Assembly: GCA_026874595.1 (NCBI GenBank)
Contig: CM049320.1
Location: 11,747,964-11,811,963, forward strand
Direction of reading: 5' to 3'
DNA: 64,000 nucleotides
From: Sipunculus nudus
Taxonomy: Eukaryota; Annelida; Sipuncula; Golfingiida; Sipunculidae
The notes below the pieces were generated by a model that had not been told where the DNA came from, ran no database searches, and saw only the letters and a list, made by a program, of their open reading frames with translations. The position numbers and the translations under genes are program-made. This document shows positions 34,795 to 44,177 of this stretch, piece after piece; the first letter of the stretch is position 1, and every line of letters begins with the position of its first letter.

Positions 34795-34796
<2 letters not shown>

Positions 34797-35078
34797 CAAT
34801 TGAATTGTTTTATACGAAATTTTTACATTTACATGTGACACCTTATCTCTAAAAGTTTTACTGGGATCTGCTTCTATTCATAATAGTCACTTTCCGTATT
34901 GACAGCAGATTAGGTTCTGTGATTAAGCCTGCACAGTGATTTCGGTCAGTTATGTGACTGTGAGGGTGTGCGATGGTACGTGTGTGTACACATTTCTCAC
35001 ATCAACGTTTGGTGGGAGATACAGTCCTCTGGACATTTTCTAGTTTTATCTTGCCATAGGGATGATTTACCTTAAATA

Positions 35079-35261
35079 CAGTGGAACCTCGGTGTGTCAA
35101 AGTCGAAGGGACCCTCAGAAAACTTCGACACATCGAGGTTTGACACAAGCGGGTTTTATTTAGTTATAACTTATCTAGAGTTGTCCGAAATATCGAGTCT
35201 GTATTTTCGACAAAAGCGGGGTATTTGACTTAAGCGCGTTAGACACAACGAGGCTTCACTG
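35079..35261. mobile_element. pogo/Tigger-type MITE, copy 1
   Basis: 183 bp between TA dinucleotides. The terminal repeats are CAGTGGAACCTCG at the left and the complement of CAGTGAAGCCTCG at the right, the form typical of pogo-like elements. It is followed by a TA/GT microsatellite to 35306. The same insertion is in copy 2, so it is older than the duplication. Confidence 0.85.
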
Positions 35262-35271
35262 TATATATATT

Positions 35272-35306
<35 letters not shown>

Positions 35307-35439
35307 TTACGTTTGAAGGAATAATACGCAATCACCCTTTTGTTACCTCTAAATTTATTGATCAAAATGATGGCATTATTAGTCTTGTAAATAAGATAGA
35401 AGCAATCCAAGATCTATAGACTAAAAATATATCATGCTG

Positions 35440-36330
35440 ACCCATTTAGCCACCCCAAAGATAAATACTTGAATGTATTCTACGGGTACGTAATTGTAGG
35501 TGGCACCACCGGTCCAATGTACGAGAAATTTACCCAAGATGGATGAACATGCAACATTTGCGGCTGTTACGTTAAACCACTCCCCCCAAAAACGGTATCA
35601 ATGTATTTGCGAAAACGTTACGGTAGGTGGACCCACCAATCTTGTCTACGCAAAAGCTATCCATGATGGTTAAACCTTCAAACTTCCAGGCTGATACATA
35701 ACGATCCACTCCTTGGAAATGTTCAGTTGTCACCTAAAACAGATTTCTAGTATACACTCTGCAACAAGCATTTGTAGGTGGCAAAGATATATGAACATGC
35801 AAACGTTTACTCTTAAGATATATGCTTAGATGTATCCTACGAAAACTTCGTGGTGACTTATAGATGGCGCTGACAGTCATGTGTAGGAGAAAGCTATCCC
35901 AGATGAATGGACATGCCATATATATTTTAGACTGATATATTGAACCACTCTTTAGATATTAGTTGTTTTCATCCAAAACCAGCGTCGGAAATGACATCAC
36001 GTGAAAACAATCACAGTTGGCCTCACCAGTTTTGAGAATGAAATTAAGGTATCAAATTTCTGAGAACAGGCGCAATTTCAGCCAGATACAGGGAACCATA
36101 CTGATGTTATATGTTCCAGTGTCACTAAAGACAAAGACGCACAGACGGACATTTCGCCAAAAGGAATTGTGGTGGCGTCACCAGTCCATGTTAGGAATGC
36201 ACCAGTTCGTATGTGACCCAATAATTTTTCTGGGTTTCAGAAAGATCCGTCCAGGGGTTACAAAAAACGAGGCGGTGGCGGAACCCGCATGAATACATAC
36301 TTATCTGAAAAGTTCTGTTTTAGAGGATAC
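35440..36330 (+). mobile_element. Diverged relative of the GTATCCGCC family
   Basis: It carries GGTGGCACCACCGG (35500), 'gtaggtggacccacc' and 'ggtggcgtcaccagtcc' variants at regular spacing. It then has 'tctgggtttcagaaagatcc' and 'ggcggtggcggaaccc', and ends near 'gaggatacag', like the tail of copies A and B in NDUFB5. It is present in both duplicated blocks. Confidence 0.6.
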
Positions 36331-36741
36331 AGTTTAAGTTCTTGGTCCCAATATATATGTCAGGGCCAATATGATCATAGAAAAAGGCTTAGGGCCGAAA
36401 GAAGGTTCTTAAAGCTAAATGATTACCGTTCTTGCCGTATACAAGAAAACAAATAGAGAGATGACAGTGACACGTGTTTTTCTATGACAATTGAAAAATT
36501 ACTTTTAACTGCGAGTTTGCGACCAACGGAACAACTTCAAAATGCATGGCAAAAAAAATTATTTACTACAAAGGGATTGTTATTATGAAGAATTTAATAA
36601 CCATTAATTCATGTCAGTTTTCAGTCAAACAGTAAAACGGTTGAACTTTGTGGCGTGGAATAAGAAAGTATAAGCTATCCATTGCACACACCAGATAGCT
36701 GAAAGTCCACATTCAAAGTGAAATATCCCCGATGAATCGCT

Positions 36742-36743
<2 letters not shown>

Positions 36744-36790
<47 letters not shown>
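36744..36790. repeat. (TA)n microsatellite next to the LTR leader
   Basis: TA run directly before TGGCGCCCCCGGTGACACC. The matching run in copy 2 (about 63898-63952) is a few units longer. Confidence 0.95.
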
Positions 36791-36794
<4 letters not shown>

Positions 36795-36892
36795 GCCCCC
36801 GGTGACACCCCAATGCTGCACCACCTGTGGCTATTGTTAGGTTCGGGCGGGCTCCATGAGTCGAACAACAGTATGGCTGACCACAGTTTATT

Positions 36893-36961
36893 CTGTCAAA
36901 GATGAAACAATATGAATAAATCGTCAAACGGCTGACGTGACGGAATCTGGCAAACTGCGCA
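36893..36961. repeat. 69-bp perfect direct repeat, left copy
   Basis: Identical over 69 bp to 43814-43882. It flanks the permuted gypsy insert inside the LTR-like sequence. Confidence 0.95.
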
Positions 36962-37038
36962 AATATATTACAAAAAAAGCGATATAAGACTTTAGACAAC
37001 AATTTAACAAAATGCATTTTACACAAGATTAACAATGA

Positions 37039-37401
37039 CTAGTAATACACTTCAGTTATAAATCCATATGATTTCCATTTAATTAGCAGAGCTTCCACCT
37101 GCAGTAACTGCTCAGTGTTTAGTAGTTCCTGATTCCAGTTAAAGCCAAATGTTTTTACAGTTTCTCCTAATTCTTGATCTGATTTGCTGCCACTTATTGG
37201 ACCACCGACTACGGAAACTTCTTGTAGTACACATAGGTTGATGTTTGGTTTTAGGATTTGATCTTTTGCCGAGATGTTATATAGCTGGACTGGAACTTTA
37301 TAGGTAGTTCTCTTCTGTCTGATCTGTACTATCCTTGGACATAATGTAACTCCTCCTGGTAAATCATCTGAAGCCTCAGTCGTCAGTGCCGCATGTGTCA
37401 T
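37039..37401 (-). pseudogene. Gypsy protease-RT linker, cut at the permutation point
   Basis: A hydrophilic linker with the phrases PGGVTLCPRIV and VPVQLYNIS, followed by a segment ending ALLIKWKS. The reading then leaves the retroelement and stops. The continuation of RT lies 6.3 kb away at 43735. Confidence 0.7.
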
Positions 37402-37516
37402 GGGAGCGTTACGTTACCGTCCCCAAACAGTAATTACACCGTTTGATGGTATCTTTACCGGACAGCGGGAGGCCAATTTGATAAGTCCTATCAAACCATC
37501 TTTTCTTGGCAGTAAG

Positions 37517-37978
37517 CTAAAAGCAGAGGTTCCATTGATGTGGTATCTCTTTTACAGCTTCACTGTCTCTGTGTTCTCTAAACATCTTGATCACATTTGT
37601 CCCCAGAATGATTGGAACGGTTTTTGTGTTTTCGGTGGTCTTCGCCACTAGCACAGGGATCTCCACACTCTGCTGCAGAAACGGTACCTTAATCTGCAGT
37701 TCAACATAGCCTGTAAACGGAAGGTTATGTCCACCAGCCGAATATACCTCCACGCCGAGATCAGCAATAGAATAAAGTACCAGATGGGGTAAGTGTTGTT
37801 GATGAAACTCCTCTGATAGACTGGTTACCATAGACCCGGTATCTACAAGTCCCTTGCACTCGATCCCTTCAACTAATACTGGTACCTCGTTTGCTGCACC
37901 AACCATCCTATCCCTGACACTATCAATGGGGCAATCAGAAGTTATGAGGCCTGCTCCCTGCCCCGCCGAAGAGGCCAC
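37517..37978 (-). pseudogene. Gypsy aspartic protease
   Basis: A retropepsin-like domain with the catalytic DTG in GLVDTGSMVTSLS, the flap-side phrase and the late ILGTNVI motif. The polyprotein continues in another frame on both sides, so the copy is frame-shifted. It would have cut the Gag-Pol polyprotein. Confidence 0.8.
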
Positions 37979-38415
37979 CGTCGGTTTCCCTGGTTGTGTC
38001 TGTTGCCAGGTCGTCTACCTCTAAAAGGCCAACGATCCTGGTAAGGCCCATGATCCTGATAAGGCCCCCGATCCTGGTATGGTCCTTGATTCTGGTAACT
38101 GTCGCTGTATCTCACGTCACCTGGTCTCACGTCACTATGCTCTTGTAGTCTTTCTACTGGTGGATGACTTAATCGCTCTTTTATTCTTTCTAGTGTTTCT
38201 AATATCTTGCACATATCCATAGCAATTGGCCTAGATGTCTGCTGCTCAGTCATACGCTTTTCCAATGCATCTAGCCTATCCAGTAACCGTTTAACATCGT
38301 GACTTTCTTGAACCTGCTGTTGTGCTCTCTTTGGTCGACCTCCTTGCCAATGTGGCCCATCCTTCATTTCCTGTTCGACCGCTCTCACCTCTCGCCTCAG
38401 TTGATCAAAATCCAC
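37942..38415 (-). pseudogene. Gag C-terminal region
   Basis: Coiled-coil-like N-terminal part (DVKRLLDRLDALEKRM and ETLERIKERL), then a GPYQDRGPYQDHGPYQD tandem peptide and an Arg/Gly-rich basic tail. No CCHC zinc knuckle is seen; the basic tail may serve for nucleic-acid binding. Out of frame with the capsid part by an indel near 38430. Confidence 0.6.
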
Positions 38416-38447
38416 ACATGAATCAAACTTATGCCTTGTTGCATTCT

Positions 38448-39086
38448 TTAGTCATCCCGTTGTCCGGTCCAGAATCTGGTTTTTAGCATGTCACTGGTCA
38501 CTCTCAATTCTGGCATGCCTTTCTCTTTCGCTTGATGCAGTAACTCCTCTAGCCTGCAGCTCCATACGGCCACGGATTCTCCTTCCCTCTGGCATTCTGT
38601 ATAAAACTGTTGTAGCAATGCTTCTCCTGTCACTACTGTACCATATATTCCTTCTATCTTTGAGCCAATCTGGTCCACGGTAGCCTGCTCACCAAGATGT
38701 AGTAGTATCTTAGCAGTCTCACCTTTCAAAGACCGTCGAACTGCCTGGGTGATTACTGGTTCGGGATGTATGGCATCTCGTTGCAGACACTTGACCTCGT
38801 ATCCCCAAACATCAAAAGAGACCTCTCCCTTAGGAACTGGAACCTCCCCAGAAAGGAAGGAAATCCTGGGAAGTTGCGTGTAGGTGTGTGGAGTGAAGTT
38901 AAAAGATTGTTCTGCCATATGAGGTGAGGTGACACCTGGAACAGGCTTCTCAGGCCCTACTGCACCTTCAGCTTTAACATCTAACTGTCTGTTAACATTA
39001 AACTTTCCAGACCTCTCGAGGTACCTTGCCATTTTATCGAGATCTGCATCTAATATTTCAGTGTCAAGAGATTCAGATGATTCCAT
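38448..39086 (-). pseudogene. Gag capsid region, PNMA/Arc-like fold
   Basis: After a 70-residue N-terminal region comes SFLSGEVPVPKGEVSFDVW, then an all-helical segment including RRSLKGETAKILLHLG and REGESVAVWSCRLEELLHQA. This pattern (FSG, a Trp, an RSL-GxA helix, then L-EL) is that of Ty3/gypsy capsids related to PNMA and Arc. It starts at its own ATG (39086). Confidence 0.7.
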
Positions 39087-40522
39087 TTTTACTCAGATTT
39101 AACTTCTGACATCTTTTAAGATGTGACTAATGTTAATCTTATTCAAACGTACCTGTTAACAAATATAAATGTTTACAGGTTGAAATATAAATACATACAT
39201 ATAACAGTGATATCACGGTTAACTTTCCGGTTAGACTGTATCGCATGCATACAATCTAGGCGTAACACGACTAGATTACTTGTATGCCAGCGATACTTGT
39301 ATGCAAGTACTAGATTACTTGTATGTGACACTTGTATGCAAGTAGTAGATTAATTGTATGTGATACTTGTATGCAAGTACTAGATTACTTGTATGTGATA
39401 CTTGTATGCAAGTACTAGATTACTTGTATGTGATACTTGTATGCCAGCGATAATGTAAACAAACACAGATTCTCAAAATCTGATCAGCGAACTGGTATGT
39501 GAATTACCTGAAGCTGACAGTGTCTTGCAAAATCATTACAATTCAAAAACGTAAATCCTAACGTCTGAATTACTAGTGAAGGAACATCACCATTACCAAC
39601 ATGTAACAAGTAACAACAGATCTGCTGCTCATGTAATGACTAATATGCAGCAGATGCACCAACTGATATGCAACATATGTAAGAACTGTCAATGCGGCCT
39701 GTTTTTCTGCACTGGACACATAAAACCTTATAAACATTTCAACCCTCAAGTTACACAAGCTCGAGTTCAGATGCAGTGGATGATGATTGCAAAGTATCAA
39801 CTAAAGGCAATGCCAATGCTGATAAAAAATTCTGATAAAAAATCAATTATGGTGTTACTTGTATGTACTGAACACTAGAATGCTGTACATATTATATGAC
39901 CAGCATACATCTCCTATTGTGAGGAGCTACACCAAGCTGAACAAATCATGATAATAATAAAATAGATTAATAATATTATAATATTTTAATATTATAATAT
40001 TATGGAATTAGATTATAAATAATTTTCAAAGCAATAAATGCGCTCAGTAACACTGTGACTGGTTTGAATGTATCACATGCATAACCAGGAGAACTACTTT
40101 ATACAAAAAAATCAAAACAGCATTGGTGGTTATAGATTGTCACGTATCAAGTACTAAGATATGTCAACAGGCATTAATTGAAAGCAATATTACAAACAAC
40201 TAAGTCCTCAAGCCTTTAATATCAGTAAAGTTATAGGTGGAATGTGCTACATGTGAACAAATTTCAGAGGCAATCAGCGCTGAATTTCACCAAAAGAATC
40301 AAAGTGGAAGGGTAATCAAAGTTCACGAGTGATTAATTATCACCTTTCGTGACTCAAAGTTCATGAGTAATCTTTGTACTACACAGTCCATAAGTACATG
40401 TTACAACAAACTGATTAAGTTCAACAGAGCTTAAATTTAACAACGAAATAACAAACAGCAGAGTCAAAAAGCACTTGATTCAGTTCAAGAGCGCTTGAAA
40501 TAACTAGACATAAACACAATCT
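39087..40522. other. Spacer between integrase and gag; expected place of the element's LTR
   Basis: Non-coding. In a one-LTR circle this is where the LTR and leader should be. LTR ends and a primer-binding site could not be fixed. It contains the 35-bp tandem repeat at 39273-39450 and an AT-rich stretch near 39950-40010. Confidence 0.5.
39273..39450. repeat. Five 35-39 bp tandem units (AGATTACTTGTATG...)
   Basis: The units begin AGATTACTTGTATGTGATAC and end GCAAGTACT with few differences. Direct repeats without spacers, so not CRISPR. Confidence 0.9.
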
Positions 40523-40936
40523 TCAAAACATGCGGCGAGAAAATGACCTTACTCGAGACGATCTCCCAAGCACAGTTTCCTCAGGCGCACTGACTCCTTC
40601 CGGTTGCTCGGTCGTATCAGAGGCATCACTTGATTGTTCAATCTCCACAGGTAAAACAGATTGGTTGGTGGGGATTATGTCTGCAGTAATGGCGTATGAG
40701 ATGTCATGACTGTCAGATAGTATCACTTCTTCTGGGTTGCCGTTCACTTCATCTGAAGTTCCTATTGGCTCCATGGATGATTTCCTATTGTTTCTAATAA
40801 TCCACCAGGTATCGTTAACATCCTCACCATCTGTTTCTGAACTTTCTTGCTCATCTCTATGTAGGCTTGACCTTCGGCGAGTCACCCGTTTAGTCACTGC
40901 AGGCTCATGAAATGGTAATCCATAGCTCAGTAACAT
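40523..40936 (-). pseudogene. Pol C-terminal tail after integrase
   Basis: An acidic, Ser/Thr-rich tail after the phrase NMLLSYGLPF, ending RSSRVRSFSRRMF. It is joined to the integrase by a one-base frameshift near 40945. Confidence 0.6.
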
Positions 40937-40937
40937 G

Positions 40938-41780
40938 TTACGGTGTAACGTTCGTTTTTGGCCCTGTTCTATTTTCTAGTTGGACTACAAAGACAGGTAG
41001 GTCTTGATTTGGTTTCTCCAGAATCACATATACCTCCTTACACCATTTATCTGCCAACTTTTGTCGTTCTGTCAGTCCTACGTTTTGTACCAAAACGCGA
41101 TCTCCAGGTTGTAAGTCGTGGTGGCGTTTGACTTTCTGATCATATCTGTCCTTATATTTCTGTCCCATTATCAAAGCTTGCTCCGATGTGGCTTGGTACG
41201 CGAAACTCAGCCTTTCTTTCAGTTTACGTTTAAATTCCGTGTGACTGGTAGATGGTGGCAGAGATAAATCTAGACTCAGGACTGTGTCAACAGCGAGTTT
41301 TGGTTCTCTCCCAAACATTAAATAGTATGGGGCATATCCAGTACTCTCGTGCTTAGTAGCGTTGTATGCGTGCACTAGTGGAGCCAAATACGATTTCCAA
41401 TCTGATTTCTTTGCTTCTTCCAGTGTCCTGATCATGGCAAGTAAGGTCTGGTTGAACCTCTCGCACATTCCATTGCCTTGTGGATGATACAGAGTAGTAC
41501 GGGATTTCTTTATGCCTAAGATTTTACACAGTTCTTTCATTATACCAGAGATGAAGTTGGGTCCCTGGTCGCTATGCATACGTGATGGGAAAGCATAATG
41601 CACAAAGAAGTTGTCAAAGAGTAGTCGCGCAGTTGTTTGGCAGTCTGATCTTTCAAAGCGATAGCTTGAGCATACCTGGTAAAGTGATCCACTATTACCA
41701 ACACATTGCTTATCCACCCTTACAGTCTTCCATGGTACAGTAATCAACACACACAAGCTCCATGGGCTGAGAGGTTCCAA
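40938..41780 (-). pseudogene. Gypsy integrase catalytic core and C-terminal domain
   Basis: The second and third residues of the DDE triad are in MHSDQGPNF and GMCERFNQTL. The conserved TTLYHPQGNG lies between them, and HAYNATKHESTGYAPY with MFGREP follows. A C-terminal DLQPGDRVLVQN block is the GPY/F-type module. The first Asp lies in the preceding, shifted frame. Confidence 0.85.
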
Positions 41781-42048
41781 TATTGACTAGTTCTGCTTTC
41801 GGCTGTTGCACAGGTGTTTTGCTGCAAATGCACTGCTTACACATCCTGACCTTTTCTTCCACATCTTTCGTCAGTCCTGGCCAATAGAAACGATGCTGGA
41901 CTAGGTCTAGTGTACGATCCCGACCTTGATGTCCTGCATCATCATGTAATCCAGCCAAGGCTTGTTCTCTTAAGCTTTCTGTGAGTATCAGTTCAGTCAC
42001 AGTTTCACCCTGGATACACACTGTTCGATACAGGATCCCTCCGATCAT
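41710..42048 (-). pseudogene. Gypsy integrase zinc-binding N-terminus
   Basis: An HHCC zinc finger: LHDDAGHQGRDRT, then FYWPGL, then VRMCKQCICSK. The frame continues to the first catalytic Asp (CVDYCTME) before a frameshift. Confidence 0.85.
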
Positions 42049-42387
42049 CGCTAATTTATCCCATTCTCGTAGTAATTTACGTACGTTTGGGTCTCCTCCT
42101 GTATCTCTGATTGGTCTGGACGTATTCCGGCTATAACATATTGCAAAACCGTATTGATCACTTTGTCGCTAGTCTGACCTTCTTTCAAATTTTTCCTGGT
42201 GTTGTCATCGTCGCTGACTACTAGAATGTTACTTTCCTCACTTCACTACCGGCCGGAACCATCGCCTGTTGACTGACATATGGGACAGAAGGTGGCTCTA
42301 GCTCCGAAGTCCTCCCATCTTGATTTGTTTGTAATGACTGGTCCGGTCCCCTTGGTAGCCTAGAAAGGCCGTCTACATCGTGAGCCT

Positions 42388-42710
42388 TTATTCCAGGTCT
42401 GTAGCCTGTAGTAAAGTCATGGACAGTTCTGCAGCCCATCGCTGGACTAAAGCATCTAAATAAGCTGATGTAAGTACGTATGTCGAGGGGTTGTTATCCG
42501 TTTTGACCGTGAACTTGGTACCATATAAGTAGTCGTGAAAATTGTTTGTTACTGCCCACTTTAAAGCCAAAAAAACTCCAGTTTGTGTGCTAGATAGTTT
42601 TTCTCATTCGGCCTCAACGATCGGCTGGCGTAGGCGATCACACGTTGTTTACCTTCTTGCTCTTGATATAATATGACTCCTAAACCTTCCATGCTTGCAT
42701 CGGTATGTAA
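42388..42710 (-). pseudogene. Gypsy RNase H
   Basis: HTDASMEGLGVILYQ, VIAYASRSL, then after a frameshift ALKWAVTNNFHDYLYG and TVKTDNNPSTYVL, the usual RNase H blocks of Ty3/gypsy pol. The second Asp (TDNNP) is kept. Confidence 0.85.
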
Positions 42711-42949
42711 AACAAATGGCTTTTGTAATCTGCAAAGCCTAACACAGGTGGGGTTGTTTACCGTTCAATCACTGTGCTGAAGGCCTTTTGTTGATCTTCT
42801 CTCCATGTCCATGAGTTGATTTTTGTCCTTTGTTGCTTTTTCTTCCTGGATCGATTGTCAACATTCTGCAGGAGCTGGTTTAACGGATGAACAATCCTAG
42901 AGTAGTTTCTCACAAACCACCGGTAGTATCCCGCAAAGCCAAGGAATTT

Positions 42950-43735
42950 TCACAGGAATTCATCCACGTTACTTGGGACTGGCCAGTTCTTCAACGCCTC
43001 AGTCTTCTCAGGATCGGTTTCTATACCATCAGCCGAAATTATATGGCCTAGATATTTCACTCTGGTAGTGAACAAGTGACACTTGGACGGTTTCAACTTT
43101 AACCCATGTTCATTCAGTCTGGTGAATATTGCATCCAGTCGTTCCAAATGTTCCTCAAATTTGTTGGAAAATACAATTTTTTCATCCAAGTAGACAAAAC
43201 ACTGTTTTAAAGCTAAATTACCTAAACATTTCTCCATCAATCTCTGAAAGCAGCTGGGAGCGTTAGTAAGTCCAAAACACATGCGATTAAATTCGTAAAG
43301 CCCAAGTGGTCCAGCAGTAAAAGCGGTTTTGTGTTTATCTTCTTCTTTTATTTCAATTTGCCAATATCCAGATTGCAAATCTAACGTGGAGAACCATCTC
43401 GCGCCAGTCAGGATATCCAGAGTTTCGTCAATCCTTGGAGATAGTAAGCATCACGTATTGTTCGGGCATTTAGTTTTCACAGATCGACACAAATGCGGAG
43501 GCTGCCATCATTCTTTCGGACAAGCACCAAATTTGACGCAAATGGGCTGGTTGATTCTCTGATAACTCCACTATCTATCATCTCTGTCAATTGATTGCGA
43601 ACCTCGTCGTAGAGAGCTGGTGGAATTCTTCGATGAGGCTGCTTAATGGCGTACTGTCAGTTAATTTAATTTCATGTTGCATGGTACTGGTCCTCCCTAA
43701 TTCAGTTTTGGTTTTGACAAACACTGAATTCTGAA
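42950..43735 (-). pseudogene. Gypsy reverse transcriptase
   Basis: The clean part (42950-43378) has LQSGYWQIEI-like, PLGLYEFNRMCFGLTNAP and VYLDEKIVFS, then GLKLKPSKCHLF and VKYLGHIIS. Upstream, through stops and shifts, come FVKTKTELGRTSTMQHEI, SPFASNLVLVRK and RICVD. The catalytic YxDD reads YLDE, so the enzyme is inactive even apart from the frameshifts. Confidence 0.88.
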
Positions 43736-43813
43736 TATTATACAAGGATATTATTAGAAGATCACTCTTGTACCTGCATGTCTCCATAAACTTAATATGA
43801 AAGTAACACATAC

Positions 43814-43882
43814 CTGTCAAAGATGAAACAATATGAATAAATCGTCAAACGGCTGACGTGACGGAATCTGGCAAACTGCGCA
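43814..43882. repeat. 69-bp perfect direct repeat, right copy
   Basis: Matches 36893-36961 at every base. Confidence 0.95.
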
Positions 43883-44116
43883 GTTCCCTCCGTTTTAACC
43901 GCTTAATATTAGCTCACCTTTGACCCTAATTAACATAAAAGAACTCATGTAGTCCCAGTCTGCCACGAACTTGTCTTAATTAAAAGTGAATGACACGGTC
44001 GGCTGCGCGCACTGACCGACCCTGGGCAGATACGACATTGAGATACACACAGAAAATCAGTATGGACACTCAATAAATATAACTAAGCTAAATGGAACGC
44101 TCAACACTAGCTCTGT

Positions 44117-44119
<3 letters not shown>

Positions 44120-44174
<55 letters not shown>
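44120..44174. repeat. (TA)n microsatellite at the outer LTR end
   Basis: TA run starting directly at the TGT/ACA terminus of the LTR-like sequence. Confidence 0.95.

Positions 44175-44177
<3 letters not shown>

Larger units (their letters stand above)
30399..36834. repeat. 6.4 kb duplicated non-coding block, copy 1
   Basis: Colinear with 58109-63995 in the same orientation, with scattered substitutions and small indels. For example, the 60 bp from 31321 differ from the matching stretch near 59032 at 2 positions. Homology starts abruptly at TTTAGTACTCTCC in both copies and continues to the LTR-like sequence at the right end. No open frame is conserved. It contains a pogo-type MITE, a GTATCCGCC relative and a TA array, plus a hAT element missing from copy 2. 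It may be a segmental duplication or a large non-autonomous element. Confidence 0.9.
36962..43813 (-). mobile_element. Permuted (inside-out) Ty3/gypsy retrotransposon insert
   Basis: Read on the minus strand the order is RT, RNase H and integrase (43735-40523), a 1.4 kb spacer, then gag and protease ending in the first part of the RT linker (39086-37039). A normal element is gag-protease-RT-RNase H-integrase. The two halves meet at the same point near the start of RT, sharing only a TCA, with no clear loss or overlap. That fits a one-LTR circle opened there. About 80 bp and 75 bp of unrelated sequence lie between the ends and the 69-bp repeats. Frameshifts and stops are present in most domains, so it is inactive. 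Confidence 0.8.
36835..44120 (-). mobile_element. LTR-like sequence split by a 6.85 kb insert
   Basis: Read on the minus strand, 44120-43814 starts TGTCACAGAGC and 36961-36835 ends CCTAACA. Joined across the shared 69 bp this gives about 365 bp with TGT...ACA ends and AATAAA shortly before the end, as expected of an LTR. The sequence just after it (36834-36793) includes GTGGTGCAGCATTGGGGTG and could hold a primer-binding site. Copy 2 has the first five bases at 63996-64000, where the window ends. The owner of the LTR is unclear. Confidence 0.6.

Noticed and set aside
37400-37651. Plus-strand 83-codon frame within the gypsy insert
   Set aside because: It is antisense to the protease region.
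39273-39450. Regular direct repeats that might suggest a CRISPR array
   Set aside because: The units abut without unique spacers, no cas genes are present, and the DNA is animal.
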